Origin: a virus
Length of the DNA stretch: 31,655 nucleotides
Reading direction: 5' to 3' (one strand)
IMG/VR virus record: IMGVR_UViG_3300021077_000075
Coordinates: 1 to 31,655 of that record
Shown here: positions 19,255-29,452 of the stretch, piece by piece
Position numbering within the stretch: position 1 is the stretch's first letter
How the letters are laid out: the number at the start of each line of letters is the position of its first letter
The notes under the pieces: generated by a model
What the model was told of the DNA's origin: nothing
Database searches by the model: none
The model's input: only the letters and a program-made list of their open reading frames with translations
Translations under genes and position numbers: made by a program

Positions 19255-21691
19255 GACTGAATTTCTCCATTTAGTCTATAACGATTTTCGAGGGATTGTC
19301 AACAATCCTATGGCCGTTGGTCATTCTCTGGAATTTTCGGAAATGCAAAATATGGTCAATGACCGGGGAGTTTTAAAGTTGCGGGGAGGATTGGGAAATC
19401 CTTCGGCCTTGTGTAAGACCGCCGGGGGAACCATGTTTAACCCCACGAAAGGCGGTTTTTATCACAATGGTTCAAACAAGTGGTTTTTAGGCGGGAGCGA
19501 TTCTTTGCTTTATCGCGTTGCTGAGGGGGCGACCGCCAATGCGGTTTCGGTAATACAGGATACCCCCGGCTACTGGTCAACCACGACCACGACCACCAAC
19601 AGAATCAAACCATGGTTGCGGACTGCGTTGACCGGAGGCTTGGACGGATATAGTTTTATCCGAATGTGGAGAATATCCGACACCTGCGTTTTTGCGACTT
19701 TGCACAAATATATTCCCGGAATCGGAACGAATCTTTACAAGGTGGCTCAATTTAACGGGACGGCCTGGGTTGATTTGGGATTTACCTCCTCCGGCGGGGA
19801 AATAACCGGACTGTGGGTTTATGATGCCACCAATGTCTTTGTAATCGACAATGACGCGGCTGTAAGAATAGGAACTATTTCCAAATGGGACGGTTCGGTT
19901 TGGACTAGCGTTTCCATCCCGGCTGTCGGCCCCACGACCGGATCGTTGACCGGAATATCGGGAATTTCTCCGACTAAAATTTATTTAGTTAAGGGGGGAG
20001 GAGGGTGGACTCCTGAATGTCTGCTGTCTTTTGACGGGGCGAGTTTTACCCTGCTTTATTCAGATTCCCTTAATACTCTTCGTATTTCTTATATCAAGGC
20101 AATTTCTGCTACCGAAATTTATCTTGGGGCCTTGATTACTCCCGCCTCGTATTATGATGTTTACAAATGGGACGGGGGATCGCTCTCGGTTTTTCATACG
20201 GACAGTTATACTACAGGGTATTTTAATATCGTTGGTGCTTCCAATATCTGGAGCAAAACATACTTGTCGACTGGGGGGACTAGTTGGTGGGATGGAACCA
20301 CCAGGAGAATTTACTATAATTCGGCCAACGGTTTTGTAACTTTTACTCCCGGCGGTGATAAATTTATCCAATATGTAAATACCTTCGAGAAATATGATTC
20401 GATTGCTCTTGACTTTGTCCCGATAACTTTTGAGGACGGTTATGCTCCGGTCGGAATAAATGGAATTCTTGAGTTAAACGAAATGGGGGATGATACGGTT
20501 TACACCTATACTGATACTGCCACGGTTTGGGTTCCTGCCGTTATCAATTATCATGTAACTTACAAGATTTGCGGAGTAGCTAATGATTCCAACACGATAA
20601 TTTTGGCGGAAAAGACCGGGGTTTATGGAACTCCGGTGGTTGATTCTGTTGGAAATGTGAGTTCGGTTGCTTGGTTTAGTCCTGGGAAGGGTCTTTATCG
20701 AATGGGGTTAATGACCGGCGGGACTTATGGAAGTTCTCCCACCTACTGGCACAAATACTGGCTTGATCTAAACCCGCTTGTAAGTGATTATATTGTTGTC
20801 GGGGGGATAGACAGTAAAATAATTGACTTCGGAAGCATGACGGGCCAAGAGGATATTATTTTTCTCAAGGACGATGGCCGGATTTATCGATGGTCTGGAA
20901 CTCTTTCCACCCACGGAACCCTATACGTGGTTAGCGAGAATGTCGGTTCTCCGCTTCCTTATTCTTTGCAGAGAACCAATTTTGGGTTGGTGTATGCCAC
21001 CATTAACGGACTTTGGGTTTATACGGGAGGAGCAGCCCCGCTTTGTTTAACCCCTTCCTTTGGTTATAACGCCCCGCTTTTCTCCGGCATAAACACCTCT
21101 CGTCTTTGGGAGATTTCAAGCGGGTTTAACGTGCGGGACGAAGAATACTGGATTAGTTTTCCTTTGACTGACGGAACTTGGGTAACTTACATTTACTCAT
21201 TTAAGTCCAAGAATCTTTACACTTTTTACAGCCCATATTTCGCCGGCGGAAGTTTTTTCTCGAAGGGAGATCACTTCTATATCGGCCTGAATGAAATAAC
21301 CGATGTCGGAGCCCCTTCTCCTCCCGGCTTATATGAAATCGGAGTTCATGCCGCAGACCCGGGAACCAGTTCCTTTGCCGCCAAGCTAACTTCGGCGTGG
21401 ATTGACTTACCGGGAGCCAGAAGTGAGGAGTTCGCAATAAATTCTTGTTCGATAACCGGGGTTGGATGGAATACTCTGCGAATAGAATATGGGATGGATT
21501 CTCTCCTAGATTACTGGCCCGGCCCGGACTCAAGTGATACCCATTCTGTTTCCGGTCAAACCAACCCCGATATTCAAATTGGATTAAACCGAATCAAAAA
21601 ATTCAGATTTATTTTGGAGGGAAGCAAGGGGATGGATTCCCCGGAACTTACCGAAATTTGCTTCCGAACCAACATTGAAAGGCAACAATGA
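19244..21691 (+). CDS. tail nozzle/hub-like beta-propeller protein
   Basis: 815 aa. The N-terminus (F-L-H-L-V-Y-N-D-F-R-G-I-V-N-N-P, S-E-M-Q-N-M-V-N-D-R-G-V-L-K-L-R-G-G) resembles nozzle/tail-hub proteins of short-tailed phages. The long middle repeats blade-like units with a W-D-G or F-N-G turn followed by a W/F strand: A-Q-F-N-G-T-A-W, S-K-W-D-G-S-V-W, L-S-F-D-G-A-S-F, Y-K-W-D-G-G-S-L, Y-R-W-S-G-T. That is the signature of a beta-propeller, the core fold of the T7 gp12/P22 gp10 class. The C-terminus is a beta-sandwich with E-F-A-I-N-S-C-S-I-T-G-V-G. It would form the exit channel below the adaptor. Confidence 0.75.
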   Translation: MANKTEFLHLVYNDFRGIVNNPMAVGHSLEFSEMQNMVNDRGVLKLRGGLGNPSALCKTAGGTMFNPTKGGFYHNGSNKWFLGGSDSLLYRVAEGATANAVSVIQDTPGYWSTTTTTTNRIKPWLRTALTGGLDGYSFIRMWRISDTCVFATLHKYIPGIGTNLYKVAQFNGTAWVDLGFTSSGGEITGLWVYDATNVFVIDNDAAVRIGTISKWDGSVWTSVSIPAVGPTTGSLTGISGISPTKIYLVKGGGGWTPECLLSFDGASFTLLYSDSLNTLRISYIKAISATEIYLGALITPASYYDVYKWDGGSLSVFHTDSYTTGYFNIVGASNIWSKTYLSTGGTSWWDGTTRRIYYNSANGFVTFTPGGDKFIQYVNTFEKYDSIALDFVPITFEDGYAPVGINGILELNEMGDDTVYTYTDTATVWVPAVINYHVTYKICGVANDSNTIILAEKTGVYGTPVVDSVGNVSSVAWFSPGKGLYRMGLMTGGTYGSSPTYWHKYWLDLNPLVSDYIVVGGIDSKIIDFGSMTGQEDIIFLKDDGRIYRWSGTLSTHGTLYVVSENVGSPLPYSLQRTNFGLVYATINGLWVYTGGAAPLCLTPSFGYNAPLFSGINTSRLWEISSGFNVRDEEYWISFPLTDGTWVTYIYSFKSKNLYTFYSPYFAGGSFFSKGDHFYIGLNEITDVGAPSPPGLYEIGVHAADPGTSSFAAKLTSAWIDLPGARSEEFAINSCSITGVGWNTLRIEYGMDSLLDYWPGPDSSDTHSVSGQTNPDIQIGLNRIKKFRFILEGSKGMDSPELTEICFRTNIERQQ

Positions 21692-21945
21692 GCTACGGAA
21701 AAAATTTAACTCCGATTGATCCGGCAAGTCCTAATTTTAAGAGTGATTTGAATTTAACTTTAAACACGATTTACTTACTCTTGACTAAGGTTTGTTCTTC
21801 GGAATCATCCAATGTTTGTGGCCTCAAAGGAACGCTGTTTGCGACTGCGGCGCAACTTCCCTCGGTAAACGTGGAGGAAGGGCAGATAGCCGGTGCTAAG
21901 GATACTAATCGGTCATATATGTTAATTAACGGAATTTGGAGGTAA
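21688..21945 (+). CDS. hypothetical tail-associated protein, 85 aa
   Basis: Overlaps the nozzle stop (ATGA). A short helix (F-K-S-D-L-N-L-T-L-N-T-I-Y-L-L-L-T-K-V-C) leads to a beta C-terminus (G-T-L-F-A-T-A-A-Q-L-P-S, R-S-Y-M-L-I-N-G-I-W-R). The last ~45 residues resemble the peptide units that often sit at the base of fibres and knob proteins. Function unknown. Confidence 0.7.
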   Translation: MSYGKNLTPIDPASPNFKSDLNLTLNTIYLLLTKVCSSESSNVCGLKGTLFATAAQLPSVNVEEGQIAGAKDTNRSYMLINGIWR

Positions 21946-21950
21946 CGCTG

Positions 21951-22745
21951 ATGACAGAACTTGATAACAGGTTGAGAATCTATCAGGCAGGGATTAAGAA
22001 CTACGGATACTCCGGGCTTGAACAGGAACTTAATCGGTTGGAGGCCAAGAAACAGGGTTATTTGCGAGCCTATAATTTGGCAATAGCAAAATATGGCGTG
22101 AATGACCCCAAGACAATTAACGATCAGACCAATCTTCAAGAAGTAAATGCCATGCAAAGCCTGATTATGAAGATGCCCTCCATGCAGGTTAAGCCGACCA
22201 CGGAAACCCCTCCCCAGGTAATCAACCCCCAGGAGGCGGATTTGTCGCTACAGAACGCGAGAACCACCTTAGCCAATGCCGTGAGCAACAGGGAGGAGAT
22301 AGGAAGAAATAACCAGGTTCAAACTGATCAGTTTAACCAGTCTTATTACGGAAATCCCACTACCGGAGTTCCTAGTGTTTCCGAAAACATTATCCATAAT
22401 TATGCGACCAGAGGATTGGGCCAGGAAACGGCAACTCCGGCCCTGGTTAACGCCCAAAATTCCTATTCGGAGCAGTTGGCGAATCTGCAAAAATCCCAAG
22501 ATTCCGCTATGCAGGGAGCCGCTAATCAGCAGTTGCAGGCCGAGAATGGACTTGGACAAGCAAATATTGAACAGGATATTCTTCGCTCCGATGCCGATTT
22601 CAGGAAGCAGATTGCAGCCGGGAATAAGCAACAGGTCATTGGAGTTCTCCAGGGATGGGTTAATGACCTTAACCCGCTTCGCAAAAAGTATGCCGAGAAA
22701 ATGCTGAGTTATTTACAAGGAGGAAATGCAAATGGATATTATTAG
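21951..22745 (+). CDS. internal virion/ejection-type protein, Gln/Asn-rich
   Basis: 264 aa from the ATG at 21951, which has GGAGG at 8-nt spacing; in-frame starts before it lack a site. Long helices and Gln/Asn/Ala-rich sequence (L-E-Q-E-L-N-R-L-E-A-K-K-Q-G-Y-L-R-A, S-Y-S-E-Q-L-A-N-L-Q-K-S-Q-D-S-A-M-Q-G-A). Its position after the nozzle, ahead of other large helical proteins, parallels the ejection proteins of P22 and T7 (gp7/gp20, gp14/gp15). These leave the capsid and form a conduit across the host envelope. Role by context and composition only. Confidence 0.6.
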   Translation: MTELDNRLRIYQAGIKNYGYSGLEQELNRLEAKKQGYLRAYNLAIAKYGVNDPKTINDQTNLQEVNAMQSLIMKMPSMQVKPTTETPPQVINPQEADLSLQNARTTLANAVSNREEIGRNNQVQTDQFNQSYYGNPTTGVPSVSENIIHNYATRGLGQETATPALVNAQNSYSEQLANLQKSQDSAMQGAANQQLQAENGLGQANIEQDILRSDADFRKQIAAGNKQQVIGVLQGWVNDLNPLRKKYAEKMLSYLQGGNANGYY

Positions 22746-23919
22746 ATTTCCCGGCGGGCAGGGCGCTCCCGGTGCAAATTACTGGATAGACCAGGCTAAC
22801 TTAGTTAGTTTCAGCATCCCGGATTATATGAAAAACTCAAGTGAGGCGGAGAAACAGGCATGGTTGCAGGCTCAGTATGCTAAACAACAGGCATTATTGA
22901 GAAACTCGGGGCTGGCCGAGGGAGCCTATACGGGCGGCATGGGGTTCACTACGGTTCAGGCCGAACCGGAATGGCAAGTGGCGGACAATGCCCAGACCCA
23001 GAACGAGAAAAATCTTATTCTCAACGCTCAGGCCGCGAAGGATGCCGATCAAGCTACTTGGGAAAACAAGATTAAATATGCCCCGCAACTTTCCCAAGGG
23101 TTGAGCAATGTTGAGGTCAACGCCCAAAAACAGTTAACCGACCAGCAAAATGCGGCGGCGCTCGCTCTGCAACAGGCTCAGTTTAAACAAGCGAACCAAA
23201 ACAAATACGGTGAAGATACGACCCCGGCATACATGAGGCAGATGGGAGCCGCGAATGAAATGGGGAACCTGGTAAATATCGCCCATTCTCAGAAAATCGC
23301 GCCTCAACTGGAGAATATTTCCCTGGCCGTTTCAAAATTGGGATTAAGCACGGCCCAGAAGAACTCTCTCCCCGTTTCTGAGGTTTTAGGGGTTGATAAT
23401 TATAACAGTTATGTTAATTCTCAACCGGAAAACTCCCAGCCCCTTTTGCAGATGATGGGAAAAATGAATTACGGGCAAATGCAACAGCTTATTCCCACCC
23501 TGACCGGATACACCCCAACCCCTACTCAAGAAGCGGCCATTAATCAATCGGAGGCGCTTACGAAGGGGCAGGATATATTGAATCAGACCGCTAATGCTGC
23601 CATAAATCCTACTCCGGTGGCGAACAAAACCGCTTTGTCGGCATGGAATACGATACTGCAAAATGCTAAAAGTGATTCTGGAGATTCCAGTATTGATATG
23701 GTAAAATTTAATCAGATTTTCCCCACGATAGCCGCTCAGTTGAAAATTGGAAAGAATCAACTCCCACAGCTCCAGGGTCTAGTTACGCAACAGGTGAATG
23801 AGTATAACTATGCGATTAAAGAAGGAAAGAAGGAAAATGCCGTAAGAGCGGTGGCTAATATTCTTAACGCTTTGAATCCTGGAGCGAGTATAATTTTCGG
23901 AGGAGTTAATCCTAAGTGA
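22732..23919 (+). CDS. internal virion/ejection-type protein, 395 aa
   Basis: The ATG at 22732 is preferred because AAGGAGG lies eight bases ahead, while an ATG at 22726 is too close. It overlaps the previous gene by 14 bases. After a Gly/Pro-rich N-terminus (F-P-G-G-Q-G-A-P-G-A-N-Y-W) the protein is helical and Gln/Asn/Ala-rich with coiled-coil potential (N-A-Q-K-Q-L-T-D-Q-Q-N-A-A-A-L-A-L-Q-Q-A). The C-terminus ends G-A-S-I-I-F-G-G-V-N-P-K. Same functional guess as its neighbour. Confidence 0.65.
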   Translation: MDIIRFPGGQGAPGANYWIDQANLVSFSIPDYMKNSSEAEKQAWLQAQYAKQQALLRNSGLAEGAYTGGMGFTTVQAEPEWQVADNAQTQNEKNLILNAQAAKDADQATWENKIKYAPQLSQGLSNVEVNAQKQLTDQQNAAALALQQAQFKQANQNKYGEDTTPAYMRQMGAANEMGNLVNIAHSQKIAPQLENISLAVSKLGLSTAQKNSLPVSEVLGVDNYNSYVNSQPENSQPLLQMMGKMNYGQMQQLIPTLTGYTPTPTQEAAINQSEALTKGQDILNQTANAAINPTPVANKTALSAWNTILQNAKSDSGDSSIDMVKFNQIFPTIAAQLKIGKNQLPQLQGLVTQQVNEYNYAIKEGKKENAVRAVANILNALNPGASIIFGGVNPK

Positions 23920-24245
23920 TGAATCAACACTTCCCGCAATACATTGACATTCAAGAGGCCATAAACGCTGCCACGAAGGATTCCGAATCGGCGGGAGAGA
24001 AAATTCCTTCATCAGATTTATTTGTTCAAAACTTTGGAAAATATTTACTGAAACAGGGATATTCCCCAGCTGATGTTTTCCGGGCGGCTAACCTTGCCAA
24101 ACAGAATTTCGGTCAATTTCAGATTCAACAAACCTCACTAATGCCCGGAAGTAATAAGTTCGCTCTTTCGATATTCGACCCGTGGGTGGCCTCGGTCAAC
24201 AGTCAACCGCAAGGAATAATTGAAAGCAAGAGGTTTATTAGATGA
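23919..24245 (+). CDS. hypothetical virion-block protein, 108 aa
   Basis: The ATG overlaps the preceding TGA by one base, and the stop overlaps the start of the 1736-aa gene (ATGA). Helical and neutral (I-D-I-Q-E-A-I-N-A-A-T-K-D-S-E-S-A-G, F-G-K-Y-L-L-K-Q-G-Y-S-P-A-D-V-F-R-A-A-N). It may be a chaperone or small partner of the large ejection proteins; not recognised. Confidence 0.75.
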   Translation: MNQHFPQYIDIQEAINAATKDSESAGEKIPSSDLFVQNFGKYLLKQGYSPADVFRAANLAKQNFGQFQIQQTSLMPGSNKFALSIFDPWVASVNSQPQGIIESKRFIR

Positions 24246-27200
24246 GTGATCTGCTTAAAAACGCCAGAGCGTCTTTAGGTCTTGGAAAAATGAAGTCAAT
24301 TAAACCCCAAAAACTTACCAATCAGGAACTTGCGAATGAATATCTCAAGCTAAAAAACCCTGGTTTAGTTTCCGAAGTCGGCGCTAAGTCCGGGAATATT
24401 TTCCAAAACGCTTACAACGAATTAACCACCGGCCTTCAAGGGTTGATTGCCCTTCCCGGAATCGCTTTGAGCATTGGAAAAAAAGCGGTAACCGGGGATT
24501 TGGAGGGGGCTGCAAATGATGTAAAAACCATTGCCACGGGAACTTTAAAGGGGCTGGCCGATTATTATGGAGATTGGCTCAAAAATCCGATTGAACATAT
24601 AATCGAAAATCCGATCAACTCCGCCCTTGATATTCAGGCCGTTGTTGACCCAGGGTTAAAATTAGCGGGGATGGCCGCTGATGCAGCTCGCGAGGCCGCA
24701 ACCACCGCCGACAGAGTGGCTTTAACCGAAGTCGCAAGAGAGGCGGGAAAATCTGCTCTGGGCGTAAAATCCAGCTTTACCAAATTGCAGAACGTTCTTA
24801 ATACCGCCTATGGGGTTGGAAGTTCTCTGCCCGGAGCTAAATCGGCTAAATTATCTTCTCCCATGACCCTGGGCCAGAGAGTTACCGATCTGGGAAAACA
24901 GGCAATGCAGGCTTCCACTCAGGCCGCCGGTGTCCCGGCTTTGGCCGTGGCCGCACCCGATTTAACTAAAAGCGTCCTGGGGCTGAAACAGTTGGGAAAA
25001 ATGCCGAAGGGCGTTTTTGATTTAACCAGGGAGAAAATAATTGAGGCCGAAAAGTTTCTTGCCGATAATCCGAACAAGTTGGGGCCGGAGGAGTTGGCTT
25101 CCGCTCAATCCAAATTGGATAAACTAAAAAATCAGATAAACCAGACGGAAAAGTTAAATGACCAGGCAAAATTGAACTCGATTCGCCAACAGCAGGAAAT
25201 GTTGAAAAACCCGATGGATCGCGGAGTTCGCCGACAGATGAACGAAGCTAACCCTGCCCTAAAAGGCAAACCGATAATGATTGAACCCACCAAACCCTTT
25301 GGCGAAAAATTCATCAACGATATTGTTGCCAATGCTAAAAAGACCGCTCGTAAAATCCGATCCGAAGCGGTTCCTGCCGAGATTGCCAAGCCGGTTGAGG
25401 CGATAAAGAAAATTAAGAATCTTAGGAAGGCGGTCAATCCTCATCAGATAATCACCGGGATAATTAAGGTTGCCGCGAATCCGAATAAGTTGGCAAAGGC
25501 GGCCCCGTGGTTGAAAAAAATGGCTCCTGGAATAACCGCCAAAATCGGACAGACGGCGGGTAAAATGCTGGAAACGATGAACGCCTCCAAGGAATCAATG
25601 GCGATTGAAAACCAAATGAACGATCTCGACATGAGGTTGAAAAAAACTGATCCGATAATTGAGACCTTGCCGGAAGAAACCCGCAAGCAGATGTTGCTCG
25701 GGTTGCCCCTGGGTGAAACTACCTTGCCGGGAAATTTGAGTAAATCTCAATTATGGGCGATTCAAGAACGGTATAACGTTCTCCACGATTTGCAGTCAAT
25801 GGCAAACGACAAGAGAATTGGTAAGGCGGCCAGGATCACCCGTCAAACCCAACCGGCTTTTCAAAAACTGATGATGGATAAATACGGGGCGAGAACAGCT
25901 ATTCCTGAATCTGTTGAGGGAGTTACTAATCCAGAGAGTTGGATTCGACCGGGGGATAGATATGTTTTACAGCAATCAACCCCGATTCTCGGAGCCTATC
26001 CAATGACCAAGGAGGAGAAGGTTGCACAAATTCCTCGTGGATTATGGGACGTGGTAAAAAAGATTCCCGCCGAAAACCCTAATGCCGGGCCAGATATTTT
26101 AATGAAAGAGGCGGCTACGGGTAAGGAAATGGTTATTCCTGCGAACAAATTCCAGGATTATCTTTTGCGTTCTGAGGGGAAGGCGAATATTCAAAAATAT
26201 CTTGATTTGCAGAAAAATTATCAAGCCATGCTTCCGGTAGATGGGGTGACTAGTAATACCGCGAACAAAATAACCAGTTCCAGACTTGCCGCCTCCGTTC
26301 CTCAGCTCATCAAGGGAGCGAAGAACACCATTAAAACCGATATTGTGAAGGGGCGAGAAGGATTAACTAGCAGTTTGCAAAATGCCTTCAAACAAAGAAC
26401 TGATTTTCTTGCCAACCCGGAAGCTATCGTTGGCCCGATGACCGACCAAATAATTAACGGAATAACACCGTTTGCTCGTGGCCCGTTACAGGGTTCAGAT
26501 ATTGGGAAAATAATGAAGTCGGTAAAGACCGGGAGCTTGGGAAGCGGGATATTGGATTTAATGCCGAAGCCGATGATAGAAGATCGCGCCTCGGCCATTA
26601 TTCAGCAGGATTTAAAAAACATCATTACCAAGTCCCCAACTTCGGTTGATTGGTATAATTGGCTCCAGGAACAACCGCATGGATTTGAACAGGCGATGGC
26701 CGATTTTCCCTTGACCGATAAGCTATTGAAAACCAAAAAGGGATTTAATCTCTCCACTTGGAATAAGGAGGAAATCCAATCCTTGCAGGGATGGTTGGAG
26801 AATCATCCCGAGGTTCCAATCCCCGATTCTTTTAAGAAATTTAAGAAAATCGAACCCACTTTTGGAAACATTTCCAATCCCACTTGGCAACCACAGGAAG
26901 CGTTTAACACCACTTTGCAGGGTTATTCCACTAAAGACCTGCTTGATTCCTTAAAAACCAAGTCCGGGCCAGCGTGGAAAGAGGCCCTCCAGATTGCCGC
27001 TCAGGGTTCAGGAGAAAAAATCAAGGAAATGAGCCAGACCTTAGGACAAATAAAAAGCATTATCGGTAAGGATAATTTCAGTAAACTTATACAGGCAGCA
27101 AATGCCGGTTACGATCTTCCTAAAATCCGAACTATCGTTCAGGATATTTTAACACAGAGGGTTGGGAAGATTTACGACAAAAAACTTGCTGGGTTAATGA

Positions 27201-29452
27201 AAAATGCCTCCGATAATCCCCATCTTGTCAGAACCTTTAATAGCGTTTCCGAGATCACCCCGGAGGTCAAAATCAGTTTGGCAAAGAGTATTACCGCCGG
27301 AGTTCAGGCCGACACCGACAAACTTGCCAAAAGTATTCAACAGATGGAGGAGCAGCAACCCTGGCTAAATGGATTGATGGACTTAGCGAACAAGCCGAGA
27401 ACTATTTCCACAAACGCCGGGGATATAATTACCAAAGGTGTGCCGATTGAACATATTTCTCCGAAGGAAATTGCTTCGAAAGCCACTAAGTTTAGCACGG
27501 GAGAATCTTTCCAGGCCGGATTACAGGACGCCAACAAGGTTAATCTTGATCTGGTGGAATCCGGGAGAAAAACCTTTAACTATTTAAGTGGAATTGAAAC
27601 TAGTGCCCGAGCCTTTGACGCTATGAGGAAGATGAATGGTGTCCGTTATGCCACCGACCAGGAATTACAGTATAAGACGGCGGCGAGAGGGAACGAGGCT
27701 AGCGGAGCCGAAAAGACGATCGGGGGGGCGCTTGATCCCGGAATGGTTGCCGTGGTCAACCCTCAAACCCAATTCCGAATCTTTAAAAAATTTGAGAAAC
27801 CGCTACAGCACGCCTACCTTTACTATGACCAGCTAATTAAAAATGGGATTTCCCCCGATAAGGCTATGGAAATGACCCAAGCACTTGGGGATATTAAAGA
27901 TCAGTTCTTGACAACTTCGATGGGGTTAATGGGAACTAAAGACGTTCTGATTGTTCCTCGCGGAGTTTATAATGAATTTCAGACCCAACTTAAACCGGCC
28001 AGCACCGCTTCTACTTTGGCCGGGCAATTATGGGATGGAATGAACAATGTTTTTCGAACCGGATTTCTGGCACTGAATCCTTCATGGGCGCTGATGAACA
28101 ACCCGGTTGGTAACTTTATTATGGGGTTGTTGGGCGGCGCCAGGTTGAAAAATATTGCCGAAGAATCTATGGCGGCCATTAAAGGGATAAAATCCGGCAA
28201 ACAGGTTGTCGGTAAAATAGTGGGCCAGATTCCAGAGGAAAATATTGCAGCCCATGGTCTTACCAGTGAAATGATGGGGGTGGACGTTCCCCTGGCCGAC
28301 AAGATAAAGCAGTCTGGTTTTGTGGTCAATCCTTCTGACTCGAATTTTGTCAAGGCGGCCAAGAATGTCGGGAATGCTGCCGGAAGATATGTGGCGGCCC
28401 CTGTGGGTAAATTTATCGACTTTATGTATGGACTCAACCAGGGAGTTGACGAAATTACCCGGAGAGCGGCAGTAAGCGGAAATGTTGAACAAATGGCATT
28501 GGCGAGGGCCAGGAGAGAATTGGGGCCAAGCGAGATCGCCAATCTCAAACAACTCGGGCAAAATATCCAGGACACCTCGGTTTACATGAAGCAGCTCGGG
28601 AAAATAGTCCGCAGCCCGAAGTTGACTAAAATGGCGGTCGATAAAATGGAGGAGTTCGTTTATAACTTTAATAATATGAACCGATTTGAAAAGCAATATA
28701 TTCGCCGGTTCGGATTCATGTTTTATTCATGGACGAAACACGCAACCAAAATGCTTTACTTGCTTAACGCCAAATATCCGGCGGCGGGCAATGTGTTGGC
28801 GAAAATGGCTAAAATTGGAAACGAGATCAGCGATGAGAAGTGGCAACAAGAAGGAGTTAATCCGGAAGTTCTTCCTAACTACTTACAGGGCACTATTCCG
28901 ATGGGGAAAAATAAGCAGACCGGAACCGAAACTTACTTAAACATGTCAAACATGAACCCTCTCCAGTTGATTGGTGGACTACTTCCCGCCGAGAATCCGC
29001 TTTGGAAAATATTCATCGAGAGAAAAATGGGGGCGAAGGAGTTTCCCGCCGGTCAAAGATTTACCTCTCCGAATGTGGTTGAGGTTCAGGGTAAATTCTG
29101 GAAGTGGGATTCCGGCCTTGGAAAGGCAGTCCCGGCAACCCCGCAAGACACCCTTCCGAGCCTTCCCGAACACGTTCTTTCACAGTTTCCAACTTACAAG
29201 TGGCTTCAAATTCTTAAAGAACCGAGCTTGCAATATGACACCGCGAGCTTGTTGAACCCCGCCGTTAGGGTTTTGGCGAAAGGCGATGTTCCTGAAAAGA
29301 ATGTTGTTAAAGACGTGATATTGAGAGCCTTCGGAATCAATTTGAGCGATGCCGATGTAAAGGTTATGACCGACAATTATTATAAGCAGCAAACTTTGGC
29401 TACCAAAACGCTGATGCAGCGAGCAATTAACGAAGGGGTGAAGCGACAATGA
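24242..29452 (+). CDS. giant internal virion-type protein, 1736 aa
   Basis: By far the longest gene, one sixth of the window. The N-terminus has an amphipathic/hydrophobic stretch at about 62-90 (L-I-A-L-P-G-I-A-L-S-I-G-K-K-A-V). Long Lys/Gln/Asn-rich coiled-coil helices run through residues 150-500, and unassigned mixed segments fill the middle. The C-terminal ~450 residues hold hydrophobic pieces (A-L-M-N-N-P-V-G-N-F-I-M-G-L-L-G-G) and the block F-N-N-M-N-R-F-E-K-Q-Y-I-R-R-F-G-F-M-F-Y. That block, followed by S-W-T-K-H, resembles C-terminal domains of other giant phage virion or polyvalent proteins. No lysozyme, transglycosylase or polymerase motif was recognised. Likely injected with the DNA; alternatives include a capsid core protein. 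Confidence 0.7.
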   Translation: MSDLLKNARASLGLGKMKSIKPQKLTNQELANEYLKLKNPGLVSEVGAKSGNIFQNAYNELTTGLQGLIALPGIALSIGKKAVTGDLEGAANDVKTIATGTLKGLADYYGDWLKNPIEHIIENPINSALDIQAVVDPGLKLAGMAADAAREAATTADRVALTEVAREAGKSALGVKSSFTKLQNVLNTAYGVGSSLPGAKSAKLSSPMTLGQRVTDLGKQAMQASTQAAGVPALAVAAPDLTKSVLGLKQLGKMPKGVFDLTREKIIEAEKFLADNPNKLGPEELASAQSKLDKLKNQINQTEKLNDQAKLNSIRQQQEMLKNPMDRGVRRQMNEANPALKGKPIMIEPTKPFGEKFINDIVANAKKTARKIRSEAVPAEIAKPVEAIKKIKNLRKAVNPHQIITGIIKVAANPNKLAKAAPWLKKMAPGITAKIGQTAGKMLETMNASKESMAIENQMNDLDMRLKKTDPIIETLPEETRKQMLLGLPLGETTLPGNLSKSQLWAIQERYNVLHDLQSMANDKRIGKAARITRQTQPAFQKLMMDKYGARTAIPESVEGVTNPESWIRPGDRYVLQQSTPILGAYPMTKEEKVAQIPRGLWDVVKKIPAENPNAGPDILMKEAATGKEMVIPANKFQDYLLRSEGKANIQKYLDLQKNYQAMLPVDGVTSNTANKITSSRLAASVPQLIKGAKNTIKTDIVKGREGLTSSLQNAFKQRTDFLANPEAIVGPMTDQIINGITPFARGPLQGSDIGKIMKSVKTGSLGSGILDLMPKPMIEDRASAIIQQDLKNIITKSPTSVDWYNWLQEQPHGFEQAMADFPLTDKLLKTKKGFNLSTWNKEEIQSLQGWLENHPEVPIPDSFKKFKKIEPTFGNISNPTWQPQEAFNTTLQGYSTKDLLDSLKTKSGPAWKEALQIAAQGSGEKIKEMSQTLGQIKSIIGKDNFSKLIQAANAGYDLPKIRTIVQDILTQRVGKIYDKKLAGLMKNASDNPHLVRTFNSVSEITPEVKISLAKSITAGVQADTDKLAKSIQQMEEQQPWLNGLMDLANKPRTISTNAGDIITKGVPIEHISPKEIASKATKFSTGESFQAGLQDANKVNLDLVESGRKTFNYLSGIETSARAFDAMRKMNGVRYATDQELQYKTAARGNEASGAEKTIGGALDPGMVAVVNPQTQFRIFKKFEKPLQHAYLYYDQLIKNGISPDKAMEMTQALGDIKDQFLTTSMGLMGTKDVLIVPRGVYNEFQTQLKPASTASTLAGQLWDGMNNVFRTGFLALNPSWALMNNPVGNFIMGLLGGARLKNIAEESMAAIKGIKSGKQVVGKIVGQIPEENIAAHGLTSEMMGVDVPLADKIKQSGFVVNPSDSNFVKAAKNVGNAAGRYVAAPVGKFIDFMYGLNQGVDEITRRAAVSGNVEQMALARARRELGPSEIANLKQLGQNIQDTSVYMKQLGKIVRSPKLTKMAVDKMEEFVYNFNNMNRFEKQYIRRFGFMFYSWTKHATKMLYLLNAKYPAAGNVLAKMAKIGNEISDEKWQQEGVNPEVLPNYLQGTIPMGKNKQTGTETYLNMSNMNPLQLIGGLLPAENPLWKIFIERKMGAKEFPAGQRFTSPNVVEVQGKFWKWDSGLGKAVPATPQDTLPSLPEHVLSQFPTYKWLQILKEPSLQYDTASLLNPAVRVLAKGDVPEKNVVKDVILRAFGINLSDADVKVMTDNYYKQQTLATKTLMQRAINEGVKRQ

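Noticed and set aside
27979-28696. Two long leftward frames inside the giant gene
   Set aside because: Antisense shadows with no ribosome binding sites; the sense frame is continuous.
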